DNA of 53,005 bases from Burkholderiales bacterium. GTDB lineage: Bacteria > Pseudomonadota > Gammaproteobacteria > Burkholderiales > SG8-39. The notes beneath the pieces were generated by a model, which did not search any database, was not told the origin of the DNA, and worked only from the letters and a program-made list of their open reading frames with translations. Where the stretch lies: the NCBI GenBank assembly GCA_026417035.1, contig JAOAEA010000025.1:1-53005 (forward strand), read 5' to 3'. The position numbers and the translations under genes are program-made. Of this stretch, positions 26,165 to 34,206 are shown one piece after another (position 1 is the first letter of the stretch; the number at the start of each line of letters is the position of its first letter).

Positions 26165-27305
26165 TCAGTCGGCTTCCGCGGCGGCCGCCGGCACGCTCTT
26201 GCCCACGCCCTGCTTGAGGCTCGCCTCGATGAACTCGTCGAGGTCGCCGTCGAGCACCGCCTGGGTGTTGCCGACCTCGACGCCGGTGCGCAGGTCCTTG
26301 ATCCGCGACTGGTCGAGGACGTAGGAGCGGATCTGGTGGCCCCAGCCGATGTCGGTCTTGGAGTCCTCGAGCCGGTCGCGCTCGGCCTGGCGCCGGCGCA
26401 GCTCCTGCTCGTACAGCTTCGCCTTCAGCATCGCCATCGCCTCGGCCTTGTTGCGGTGCTGCGAGCGGTCGTTCTGGCACTGCACGACGATGCCGGTCGG
26501 GAGGTGCGTGATGCGCACCGCCGAGTCGGTGCGGTTGACGTGCTGCCCGCCCGCGCCGGACGCGCGGTAGGTGTCGATGCGCAGGTCGGCCGGGTTCACC
26601 TCGATCTCGATCGACTCGTCCACCTCCGGATAGACGAAGACGCTCGCGAAGGAGGTGTGGCGGCGCGCGTTCGCGTCGAACGGCGACTTGCGCACCAGGC
26701 GGTGGATGCCGGTCTCCGTGCGCAGGTGGCCGTAGGCGTGGTCGCCGGTCACCTTGACCGTGGCGGTCTTGATGCCGGCGACCTCGCCCTCGGACTCTTC
26801 CAGGACCTCGACCTTGAAGCCCTTGCGCTCGGCGTACCGGAGGTACATGCGCAGGAGCATCGCCGCCCAGTCCTGCGCCTCGGTGCCGCCGGCGCCGGCC
26901 TGGATGTCGACGAAGGCGTTCGCCGGGTCGAGCGGCTCGGAGAACATGCGGCGGAACTCCATCGCCTCGACCGCCTTGCGGATGGCCGCGACGTCGGTCT
27001 CGACGGCGGCGAGCGTCGCGTCGTCGTCTTCCGCGCGCGCCATCTCGAAGAGCTCGGCGGCGTCGCGGCGCTGGCGATCGACCTCGGCGAGGCCGACGAC
27101 CACCGCTTCGAGGGCCTTCTTCTCGCGTCCGAGGTCCTGGGCGCGCTTCGCGTCCGCCCAGACGTTCGGATCCTCGAGCTCGCGCGTTACCGTCGCGAGG
27201 CGCGCCTGCTTGGCCGCGAAGTCAAAGATACCTCCGCAGGTCGTCGAGCCGGGTCGCGAGGTCGGCGAGGCTGGCGGCGAGGGCGTTGATGCGTTCGGCT
27301 TCCAT
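26165..27305 (-). CDS. prfB: Peptide chain release factor 2 with programmed +1 frameshift
   Basis: RF2 releases the peptide at UGA and UAA. The first 27 codons run from ATG 27305 ([16 protein letters not shown]...) to CTT followed by in-frame TGA at 27224-27222. Skipping T27224 joins the 352-codon main frame, for 379 residues in total. The main frame carries the RF2 recognition tripeptide SPF ([11 protein letters not shown]) and the catalytic GGQ ([16 protein letters not shown]). The shift site autoregulates RF2 level. The C-terminus is slightly longer than usual ([10 protein letters not shown]). The coding join is 27305-27225 plus 27223-26165. Confidence 0.95.
27221..27236 (-). promoter_or_regulatory. 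prfB +1 frameshift site
   Basis: The minus strand reads CGGAGGTATCTTTGAC: a Shine-Dalgarno-like GGAGG, three bases (TAT), then the slippery CTT-TGA-C. This is the canonical RF2 recoding element. Slow UGA decoding lets the ribosome slip from CTT to TTT and continue in the +1 frame. Confidence 0.92.
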
Positions 27306-27331
27306 GGGGCGGGCGACGGCGGAAAGCGGCG

Positions 27332-27337
27332 ATTATA
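27332..27337 (-). promoter_or_regulatory. -10 hexamer of prfB
   Basis: A perfect TATAAT on the minus strand predicts a transcript start near 27325, 20 bases before the prfB ATG. No -35 match is visible at the right distance. Confidence 0.5.
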
Positions 27338-27381
27338 GCGGTTCGCGTCGCCGGGCCGGCGGCGCCGCTGCGCGCGGCTGC

Positions 27382-27387
27382 TAGAAT
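27382..27387 (+). promoter_or_regulatory. -10 hexamer of dsbB
   Basis: TAGAAT predicts a start at about 27394, leaving a 15-nt leader with GGAG (27400-27403) 5 bases before the ATG at 27409. It is the same five-of-six hexamer as before denD and phaR. Confidence 0.45.
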
Positions 27388-27408
27388 CGCGGCGTGCCCG
27401 GAGCCCGA

Positions 27409-27918
27409 ATGGCCGATCCCCGCGCCGCCGCCGACCGCGCCGGCCGCCTCTTCACGCTCGCCTTCCTCGTGACGCTCGGGCTCGTCGGCTTCGCGCTCTA
27501 CCTGCAGCACGTGAAGAACCTCGATCCGTGCCCGCTCTGCGTGGCGCAGCGGATCGGCTTCCTCGCCGTGGGCCTCGTCGCGCTCGTGGCGGCGCTGCAC
27601 CGGCCGCGCGGCTTCGGCATCACCGCGTACGCGGCGCTCGGGACCCTCATGGCCCTCGCGGGCGCGGGGCTCGCGGTGTATCACCTCTGGCTCCAGTCCG
27701 ACCCGAAGCGCGTGGCGGCCTGCGTCGGCTCGCCGGTCGAACGCATCATCGACGCGAGCCGGCTGGCCGACTGGGTGCCGCCGCTCTTCCGCTACGACGG
27801 CCCCTGCACGCTCAAGCCGTGGAGCCTCCTCGGCCTCTCGATCCCGGAGTGGTCGCTCGTCTGGTTCGCGCTGCTCGCCTTGGGCATCGCGCTCCTGCCC
27901 TGGCTCGCGCGGCGGTGA
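27409..27918 (+). CDS. dsbB: Disulfide bond formation protein B
   Basis: A 169-residue inner-membrane quinone reductase that reoxidises DsbA. It has four helices, the periplasmic CPLC motif ([15 protein letters not shown]) and the second cysteine pair (AACVGSP...[20 protein letters not shown]). The ATG at 27409 is chosen because GGAG precedes it by 5 bases; a GTG at 27394 coincides with the predicted transcript start and would require leaderless initiation. The gene stands alone, divergent from prfB. Confidence 0.92.
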   Translation: MADPRAAADRAGRLFTLAFLVTLGLVGFALYLQHVKNLDPCPLCVAQRIGFLAVGLVALVAALHRPRGFGITAYAALGTLMALAGAGLAVYHLWLQSDPKRVAACVGSPVERIIDASRLADWVPPLFRYDGPCTLKPWSLLGLSIPEWSLVWFALLALGIALLPWLARR

Positions 27919-28056
27919 GGGGTTGACGCCAAGGGGGCCGGTGCCTTCGGAATCCCCGGAGCCGGCGACGCGCTCGTGCTCTGCGCTCGAGCGGAGCGGG
28001 CGCGCGCGCAGCGCCCCGGTGTCGCGGCGGCGTTTCGCCGCACGCGGCGGCGGCGC

Positions 28057-29391
28057 CTACTGCCGCAACACGGTCTTGTCGTAGAGGTCGGGGAAGCGCC
28101 CCTCGGGGTCGTAGCGGCGCTTGAGCGCGGCGTAGGCGTCGCGGTCGTAGATCGACCAGAACTCGTCGCGGTCGAAGTAGCTCTCCGAGTAGAGCGACTT
28201 GATGCCGCCGAGCGCCGCCACCTTGCGCTCGACGAGGCGGTTGAAGTGCCCCGGCGGATGCCGCTCGCGGGTGCGCACCGTGTCCCAGAAGCCGAAGTTG
28301 ATGTAGAGCGCCGCCGGATCGACCGGGTAGAGCGGGAAGCGCGCCCCGCGCCGGTGCGCGCGGAACGGGCAGATCCAGACGGGCAGGATGCCGATCTCCG
28401 CGAGGAGGAAGTCGAGGAACTCGGCCGCGCGCGCGAGCGGGATGTCGACGTCCTGGATGACCGACTCCGGATGCAGGCCGAGCAGCCGGTCGCGCAGGCG
28501 GGTGAGCCCGACGCGCGCGTTCCAGCGCATCACTTTCGTGTAGAAGACCGAGTTGAGCCGCCGGCGGCCGAGGAGGCGCCGCACGATGGGGTTCTGCGCG
28601 TAGAGGTTCTTGGAGCACCAGAACCAGTCGGTGTCCCAGCGCCACAGGTAGTCCCGCGTCGTGAGGTAGTCCTCGTCGCGGTCGCGCACCGAGCGCCAGT
28701 AGATGCGCTCGAAGCTGTAGTCGCTCGTGTAGGGGGCCTCGTCGGTGAAGTGGCCGACGCTGAGCACCATCGCGCGCGGGCCGAACACGGTGCCGTCCAC
28801 GAAGTCGGCCGCGGACGCGCACACCGCGGCGAGGTTCGCGAAGAAGCGCTCCGGGTCGTCGTGGTGCACGTGCTCGAGGCGCACGAAGCGCTTCACCGGG
28901 AACGCGCGCGCCTTGACGCGCAGCGCGTAGCCGAGCGTGCCGTAGGAGTTGGGGAAGCCGAAGAAGAGGTCGCGGTGCTCGTTCGCCGCCGTGGCGGTGA
29001 CGACGCGGGCGTCGCCACACAGGATGTCGAGCTCCTCGACCGTCTCGTGCACGAGGCCGAGGCGGAACGACGAGGACTCGATGCCGATCCCCGCGACCGC
29101 GCCGCCGATGGTGATCGAACGGAGCTGCGGCACGACGCCGGGCATCACGCCGCGCGCGAGCGTCGCGTCGACGAGCTCGCCGTAGGGCGTCATGCCCTCG
29201 GACTCGACGAATCCCGCCCCCGGGTCGACGGCGAGCACGTTGCGGAAGGCGCGCACGTCGAGCCGCGTGCGCTCGGCCTCCTCACGGTCGCGGAAGAGGT
29301 TGGAGGTGTCCTTGGCGAGGCGCACCGGCGCGCGCGCCGCGGCGAGCGCCGCCACCAGCGCGTCGCGGCGCGCCGCGTAGCCGGCGTTCAC
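28057..29391 (-). CDS. FAD-binding oxidoreductase, candidate 10-methylene fatty acid reductase (BfaA/TmsA-like)
   Basis: The 444-residue protein has a VAO/PCMH-type FAD domain with VLAVDPGAGFVESEGMTPYGELV, then SITIGGAVAGIGIESSSFRLGLVHETVEELDIL and FGFPNSYGTLGYALRVKA. The C-terminal half (WDTDWFWCSKNLYAQNPIVRRLLG) resembles the DWARF1/DHCR24-like C=C reductases. It starts at a GTG sharing two bases with the stop of the CFA-type methyltransferase. In actinobacteria this exact gene pair converts oleoyl phospholipid to 10-methylstearate: the methyltransferase adds a methylene and the flavoprotein reduces it. That function is inferred from pairing and fold. Confidence 0.75.
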   Translation of the reverse strand: MNAGYAARRDALVAALAAARAPVRLAKDTSNLFRDREEAERTRLDVRAFRNVLAVDPGAGFVESEGMTPYGELVDATLARGVMPGVVPQLRSITIGGAVAGIGIESSSFRLGLVHETVEELDILCGDARVVTATAANEHRDLFFGFPNSYGTLGYALRVKARAFPVKRFVRLEHVHHDDPERFFANLAAVCASAADFVDGTVFGPRAMVLSVGHFTDEAPYTSDYSFERIYWRSVRDRDEDYLTTRDYLWRWDTDWFWCSKNLYAQNPIVRRLLGRRRLNSVFYTKVMRWNARVGLTRLRDRLLGLHPESVIQDVDIPLARAAEFLDFLLAEIGILPVWICPFRAHRRGARFPLYPVDPAALYINFGFWDTVRTRERHPPGHFNRLVERKVAALGGIKSLYSESYFDRDEFWSIYDRDAYAALKRRYDPEGRFPDLYDKTVLRQ

Positions 29392-30623
29392 CGCGGCTCC
29401 TCCGGCGGGTACAGGAAGGCGCGGCTCATCGGGTAATTCTCGCGGGTGATGTTGCCCTTGCTGTAGACGATCTGGAAGAGGTGCGTGTAGCCGTTCGGCG
29501 AACGGAACATCTCGGCGCAGCCGTGGAGGTAGGTGCGCCACACGCGCCGGAAGCGCTCGTCGAAGCGCCGCGGGTCGAGGGCGTGGATCTTCTCCCAGTT
29601 GCGGTCGAAGCGCTCGGCCCAGGCGTCGAGCGTGAGCGCGTAGTGGCGGCGCAGGTTCTCGATGTCCACCACCTCCAGCCCGCAGGCCTCCATCGCCTCG
29701 ATGGTCTCGGCGAGGCTCGGGATCCAGCCGCCGGGGAACACGTGCTTCCTGATGAAGAACTCCGTCTCGAACCGGCCGACGTGGCCGATGAAGTGCAGCA
29801 TCCCCAGGCCGCCGGGCTTGAGGAAGTCGGCGTGCGCCTTGACCACCTCGGCGAGCTGGTCGCGCCCGGCGTGCTCGAGCACGCCGATCGACACCACCTT
29901 GTCGTACGGCCGGTCCACCTCGCGGAAATCGGCCTCGCGTACCCGGATGCGCTCGGCGAGCCCGCGGCGCGCGACCTCGCCGCGCAGCCACTCCACCTGC
30001 TCGGTCGTGGTGTTCAGGGCGGTGACGTTCACGCCGTGGCGCTCGACGGCGTGGAACGCGAAGCCCCCGAAGCCGGTGCCGATGTCGATGACCTCCTCGC
30101 CGGGCGCGAGCCGCACCTTGCGGCAGACGTGCTCGACCTTGTTCGCCTGCGCCTCCTCGACGGTGCGGGTGCCGGGCTTCCAGTAGGCGCAGGTGTACAT
30201 GCGCAGCGGCATGTCGAGCCACAGGCTGTAGAAGTCGGTGCCGAGCCCGTAGTGGAAGCGGGCGTTCGCCTTCGCCTGCGCGATGGAGCGGTTGGAGAAG
30301 CGCCACTCGTGCCAGCGGTTGCGGATCGAGACGAGCGGAGGCGGCTTCGCTCCGGCGAAGCCGCTGTCGAAGGCGATGCGGAACGCCTGCGCGATGTCGC
30401 CCTCGATGTCGACGTCGCCGTCGAAGAACGATTCGAGCAGGCCGATATGCGCGAAGAGCGCGACACGCCGCGCCGCGCGCGGGTGGCGGAAATGTACGGT
30501 CACCGCCGGTCGTTCGCCGGGGCGGCTCTCGTACCGGGTGCCGTCGGGGAAGGTCGCGGCGAACGCGACAGTGGTGCGCGCGCCGAGCGCGCCGATGGTG
30601 CTTTTCAGGAGCGAGGTCAGCAT
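29388..30623 (-). CDS. CFA-type phospholipid fatty-acyl methyltransferase (BfaB/TmsB-like or cyclopropane synthase)
   Basis: A 411-residue SAM-dependent enzyme acting on membrane lipid double bonds. The SAM site reads VIDIGTGFGGFAFHAVERHGVNVTAL; ordinary Cfa enzymes have DIGCGWGG there. Residues equivalent to the Cfa bicarbonate site are kept: Cys in MYTCAYW, Glu in VLEHAG, His in LHFIGH and Tyr in RRHYALTLDAWAERF. Cyclopropane synthase is the conservative call. The overlap with a DHCR24-like flavoprotein argues for 10-methyl fatty acid synthesis instead. It follows the KTSC gene by 29 bases. Confidence 0.8.
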   Translation of the reverse strand: MLTSLLKSTIGALGARTTVAFAATFPDGTRYESRPGERPAVTVHFRHPRAARRVALFAHIGLLESFFDGDVDIEGDIAQAFRIAFDSGFAGAKPPPLVSIRNRWHEWRFSNRSIAQAKANARFHYGLGTDFYSLWLDMPLRMYTCAYWKPGTRTVEEAQANKVEHVCRKVRLAPGEEVIDIGTGFGGFAFHAVERHGVNVTALNTTTEQVEWLRGEVARRGLAERIRVREADFREVDRPYDKVVSIGVLEHAGRDQLAEVVKAHADFLKPGGLGMLHFIGHVGRFETEFFIRKHVFPGGWIPSLAETIEAMEACGLEVVDIENLRRHYALTLDAWAERFDRNWEKIHALDPRRFDERFRRVWRTYLHGCAEMFRSPNGYTHLFQIVYSKGNITRENYPMSRAFLYPPEEPR

Positions 30624-30652
30624 GCCGGCCGGGTCCTGGTCGTCGTGTTGGG

Positions 30653-30865
30653 TCAGCGCAGGCGGCGCCCGGTGTAATCCTCCTCGATCTTGTCTTCGAA
30701 GAACGCCACCGGCGACGGGGCCGCCATGAACCGCCGGTGCACCTCGTTCGAGACCCCCTTGTACTCCATCACGCGCCCGTCGTTGAACTCGACCTCGAGC
30801 GTCTCGGTCCGCGGGTCGTAGCCCACGGCGCGGATCTTCGACGAGCTGATGCGTTTCCTCTCCAT
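30653..30865 (-). CDS. KTSC domain protein
   Basis: A 70-residue protein beginning MERKRISSSKIRAVGYD, followed by TLEVEFNDGRVMEYKGV and FMAAPSPVAFFEDKI. This is the KTSC fold, a small beta-rich domain found alone or fused to lysyl-tRNA synthetase and other proteins. Its function is not established; RNA or nucleic acid binding has been suggested. It sits 5 bases after the cyclophilin-like gene in the recJ operon. The ATG is the first in frame that does not overlap that gene. Confidence 0.75.
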   Translation of the reverse strand: MERKRISSSKIRAVGYDPRTETLEVEFNDGRVMEYKGVSNEVHRRFMAAPSPVAFFEDKIEEDYTGRRLR

Positions 30866-30870
30866 CGGCC

Positions 30871-31248
30871 TTACTCCGCGATCGTGACGCGCACGGGATC
30901 GCCCGCCCGGACCGCGGCGAGCGCCCGCGGATCGCCGTCGATCCGGCCGAGGACGTTGCACTTCGTCACCAGCCGGCATTCGCCGGCGCGCGCGATGGGC
31001 GTCGGCCCGAAGGGCAGCGCGAGCGAGCGGCCTTCGACCCAGAAGCATACCGCGCCGGCCTCGACGACCTGGCGCGCGTCGGGCTCGAGGCGGGCGGCGA
31101 CCGGCAGCTCGAAGTAGACCTCCTCGCCCCAAGTGGCGGCCACCGACTCGGCAGGCAGGCTCGCGACGAGCGCGCGCGCGGTGGGCGTGTCGGCGAGCGT
31201 CGCCGTCAGTTCCCCGCGCGGCCATGCGATGCGGATGCGGCTCGCCAC
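30871..31248 (-). CDS. Cyclophilin-like fold protein
   Basis: The 125-residue protein has the beta-barrel pattern of the small bacterial cyclophilin-like family (IRIAWPRGELTATLADTPTARALVASLP, then WGEEVYFELP, then GRSLALPFGPTPIA). Members have a cyclophilin barrel but no demonstrated prolyl isomerase activity. It lies 7 bases after the MgtC-like gene and 5 bases before the KTSC gene, so it is co-transcribed with them. The function is unknown. Confidence 0.7.
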   Translation of the reverse strand: MASRIRIAWPRGELTATLADTPTARALVASLPAESVAATWGEEVYFELPVAARLEPDARQVVEAGAVCFWVEGRSLALPFGPTPIARAGECRLVTKCNVLGRIDGDPRALAAVRAGDPVRVTIAE

Positions 31249-31255
31249 GGGAGCC

Positions 31256-32515
31256 TCAAGGCGCGAGCAGGGCGGCTGCCAGCACCGTGAGCCCCGTCAC
31301 CGCCATCGGCAGGCCGACGACGCGGAAGAGGCCGAGGCCGCCACGCAGCAGCACGAACGCGAGCTTCACGATCTGGTTCGACACCAGCGCGACCGCCACC
31401 GTGAGGACCGCGACCCGCGGCGCCGTGGCCCCCTGCTCGAGGAGGGAACCGGTGGAGAGCGTGATCGCGTCCACGTCGGTGAGCCCCGAGGCCGCGGCGA
31501 CGAGGTAGAGCCCCTTCGCGCCGGCGATGTCGTTGAGCCACGCGGAGAGCACCAGGACGGCGGCGAAGAGCGCGCCGAAGCCGACGGCCTCGCGCAGCTC
31601 CGTCGGGTTCGCCGTCTCCGGAACGGGGATGTCGCCGGGCGTTTCGTCGCGGCGGACGAACGCGAGGGCGAGCAGGGCGCCGACCACGATCGCGGCGCCG
31701 AGCACGGGGGCGAGCTTCGTCGCGAAGCCGCCCGACACGAAGCTCGCGACGACCACGACGCGCGCCAACACGACGAGGTTCGCGATCAGGATCACGCGCG
31801 TCGCGAGCGGGCGGGCCGCCGGGTCGGTGCCGACGCGGGAGTACGCGAGCGTCGTCGCCGTGCTCGAAACGAGGCCGCCGAAGAACCCGACGTAGAGCGC
31901 GCCGCGCGTGCCGCCGACGAGCCGCAGCGCGATGTAGCCCGCGAGCCCGATGCCGGCGACGAGCACCACCATGAGCCAGATGCGGTAGGGGTTGAGCGCG
32001 CCGTACGGGCCGTGGCCCGCGTCGGGCAGGAACGGCAGCACGATGAACGTGATGACGGCGAACTGCAGCACCGACAGGAGGTCGCGGCGGCTGAAGCGCT
32101 CGAGCGCGCCGCGCATCTCCGGCTTGAAGTAGAGGAGCACCGTCGTCGCGATGGCGATCATCACCGCGACCTGCCGCTCGCCGAGGGCGGTGAGCACGCC
32201 GAGGAGGTAGGCCACGAGCAGCGCGATGACCGTGGTCGTCCCGGGGTCGGCCTCCTGCGCCGTGTCGCGGTGGTAGGCGGCGACGATCATCGCGCCGACG
32301 ACGCCGATGCCCGCGGCGACGATCCACCCGGAGTCGAGGTGCTGTGCCACGATGGCGGAGAGCGCGCCGAACACCGCGACCAGCGCGAAGGTGCGGATGC
32401 CCGCCTTCGCCCACGGGTTGCGCTCGCGCTCGACACCGATCAGGAGCCCGATCGCGAGCGCGGTGCCGATGGCGACGAGGTCGCCGAAGTGGTCGCCGGC
32501 GAGGCCCTCGTTCAC
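31256..32515 (-). CDS. MgtC/SapB-DUF4010 membrane protein
   Basis: A 419-residue, strongly hydrophobic protein with about 12 helices. The N-terminal third is MgtC-like (AIGTALAIGLLIGVERERN, RTFALVAVFGALSA, GVVGAMIVAAYHRD). The remainder matches DUF4010 architecture (VGFFGGLVSSTATTLAYSR, AASGLTDVDAITLSTGSL). Such proteins are thought to act in ion or metabolite handling; the substrate is unknown. It begins with a GTG overlapping the recJ stop by 3 bases within GTGA. Confidence 0.82.
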   Translation of the reverse strand: MNEGLAGDHFGDLVAIGTALAIGLLIGVERERNPWAKAGIRTFALVAVFGALSAIVAQHLDSGWIVAAGIGVVGAMIVAAYHRDTAQEADPGTTTVIALLVAYLLGVLTALGERQVAVMIAIATTVLLYFKPEMRGALERFSRRDLLSVLQFAVITFIVLPFLPDAGHGPYGALNPYRIWLMVVLVAGIGLAGYIALRLVGGTRGALYVGFFGGLVSSTATTLAYSRVGTDPAARPLATRVILIANLVVLARVVVVASFVSGGFATKLAPVLGAAIVVGALLALAFVRRDETPGDIPVPETANPTELREAVGFGALFAAVLVLSAWLNDIAGAKGLYLVAAASGLTDVDAITLSTGSLLEQGATAPRVAVLTVAVALVSNQIVKLAFVLLRGGLGLFRVVGLPMAVTGLTVLAAALLAP

Positions 32516-34206
32516 GGCGCCGGCTCCGCGTGCTCGACGACGAGCTGGACCGCTTGCGCGCCGTTCCACTCGTCCGCCGCGAGCCGGTAGGCGGCGCGCA
32601 CCCGCGGCGGCAGCGGCGCGTCGCGGCGGAAATGGATCGCGCTCACGGCGCACCCCTCGCGCGCGAGGCGCAGCTTGAGGTGCTTCTCGCCGACGAGGCG
32701 CTGGCTCTCCACGACGAACTCGTCGGCGAAGAGCGGCTGCGGGAACCCCTGACCCCAGACCGGCTCTTCCAGCATGCGCACGGTCTCCAGGCTGACGTAG
32801 GCGCTTTCGAGCGGGCCGTCCGTCTCGATGGTCCGCCGGAACAGCTCCGGCCCCGCGATCTCGCGGGCGACCGACTCGAAGGCTTCGCGGAAGCGGTCGA
32901 GGTGCGGCGCGTCGAGCGTGAGGCCCGCCGCCGCGGCGTGCCCGCCGAAGCGCTTGATGAGCGCCGGCTCGCGCTTCGCCACCAGATCGAGGGCGTCGCG
33001 CAGGTGGAAGCCCGGGATCGAGCGGCCCGAGCCGCGCAGCTCGCCCGACTCGGTCGCGGCGAAGGCGAACGTCGGGCGGTGCGCGCGCTCGCGGATGCGT
33101 GCGGCGAGGATGCCCACGACGCCCTGGTGCCAGCCCGGGTCGAAGAGGGCGAGGCTCGCGGCGCCGGCGACGTCGATCGTGGCGAGCAGCGCCTCGGCGG
33201 AAGCGAGCATGCCGGCTTCGATGTCGCGACGCTCCCGGTTCAGGTCGTCGAGCGAGCGGGCGATCTCGAGCGCGCGCTCCATGCTGCCGGTCACCAGGCA
33301 CTCGATCCCGAGGCTCATGTCGGCGAGCCGTCCGGCGGCGTTGAGCCGCGGCCCGAGCGTGAAGCCGAGATCGAACGCGGTCGCGCGCCGCGCGTCGCGC
33401 CCGGCCACGGCGAAGAGCGCCGCGATGCCCGGCTGCATGCGCCCGGCGCGGATGCGCTTCAGGCCCTGCGCCACCAGCACGCGGTTGTTCGCATCGAGGC
33501 GCACCACGTCCGCGACGGTGCCGAGCGCCACGAGGTCGAGGAGGGCGGCGAGGTTCGGCTCGTCGCGGCCGGCGAACGCGTTCCTGCGGCGCAGCTCGGC
33601 GCGCAGCGCGAGCATCACGTAGAACATCACGCCCACGCCCGCCATCGCCTTCGAAGGGAAGTCGTCGCCGGGCTGGTTCGGGTTGACGATCACCGTGGCG
33701 TCCGGGAGGGCCGCTCCCGGCAGGTGGTGGTCGGTGACGACCGTGGCGATGCCGAGGGCGTTGGCCGCCGCGACGCCCGCGACGCTCGCGATGCCGTTGT
33801 CCACGGTGATGATGACGTCGGGCCGGCGCGCGGCCGCGAGGCGCACCAGCTCGGGCGTGAGCCCGTAGCCGAGCGTGAAGCGGTCGGGAACGAGGTATTC
33901 GACCCGCGCGCCGAAGGCCGAGAGCGCCCGCACGCCCACCGCGCAGGCGGTCGCGCCGTCGCAGTCGTAATCGGCCACGATCAGCAGGCGCTTTCCGGCG
34001 GCGATCGCGTCGGCGAGGAAGCGCGCCGCCGCCTCGCAGTTCTTCAGCCGCTGCGGCGGGAGGAGCCGCTCGGGCGCGGTGTCCACCTCGGCGGCGCTCG
34101 CGACGCCGCGCGCGGCGTAGAGCCGGGAGAGGAGCGGGTGCACGCCCTCGCGGACGAGCCGCTGCTCGAGCGCGAGCGGCGCTTTCCGCACCGTGAGCGC
34201 CGTCAT
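32512..34206 (-). CDS. recJ: Single-stranded-DNA-specific exonuclease RecJ
   Basis: The 564-residue 5'-3' exonuclease of recombination and mismatch repair has the DHH phosphoesterase motifs: VADYDCDGATA (Asp79, 81, 83), VDNGIAS (Asp136) and TDHHLPG (159-161). The DHHA1 motif is FGGHAAAAGLTL, and a C-terminal OB-like domain follows. The ATG overlaps the stop of the RpfE-type gene in ATGA. It is the second gene of a seven-gene operon. Confidence 0.93.
   Translation of the reverse strand: MTALTVRKAPLALEQRLVREGVHPLLSRLYAARGVASAAEVDTAPERLLPPQRLKNCEAAARFLADAIAAGKRLLIVADYDCDGATACAVGVRALSAFGARVEYLVPDRFTLGYGLTPELVRLAAARRPDVIITVDNGIASVAGVAAANALGIATVVTDHHLPGAALPDATVIVNPNQPGDDFPSKAMAGVGVMFYVMLALRAELRRRNAFAGRDEPNLAALLDLVALGTVADVVRLDANNRVLVAQGLKRIRAGRMQPGIAALFAVAGRDARRATAFDLGFTLGPRLNAAGRLADMSLGIECLVTGSMERALEIARSLDDLNRERRDIEAGMLASAEALLATIDVAGAASLALFDPGWHQGVVGILAARIRERAHRPTFAFAATESGELRGSGRSIPGFHLRDALDLVAKREPALIKRFGGHAAAAGLTLDAPHLDRFREAFESVAREIAGPELFRRTIETDGPLESAYVSLETVRMLEEPVWGQGFPQPLFADEFVVESQRLVGEKHLKLRLAREGCAVSAIHFRRDAPLPPRVRAAYRLAADEWNGAQAVQLVVEHAEPAP

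Noticed and set aside
27222-27224. In-frame TGA in prfB read as a disabling mutation
   Set aside because: It lies exactly in the programmed RF2 frameshift context, so the gene is functional.
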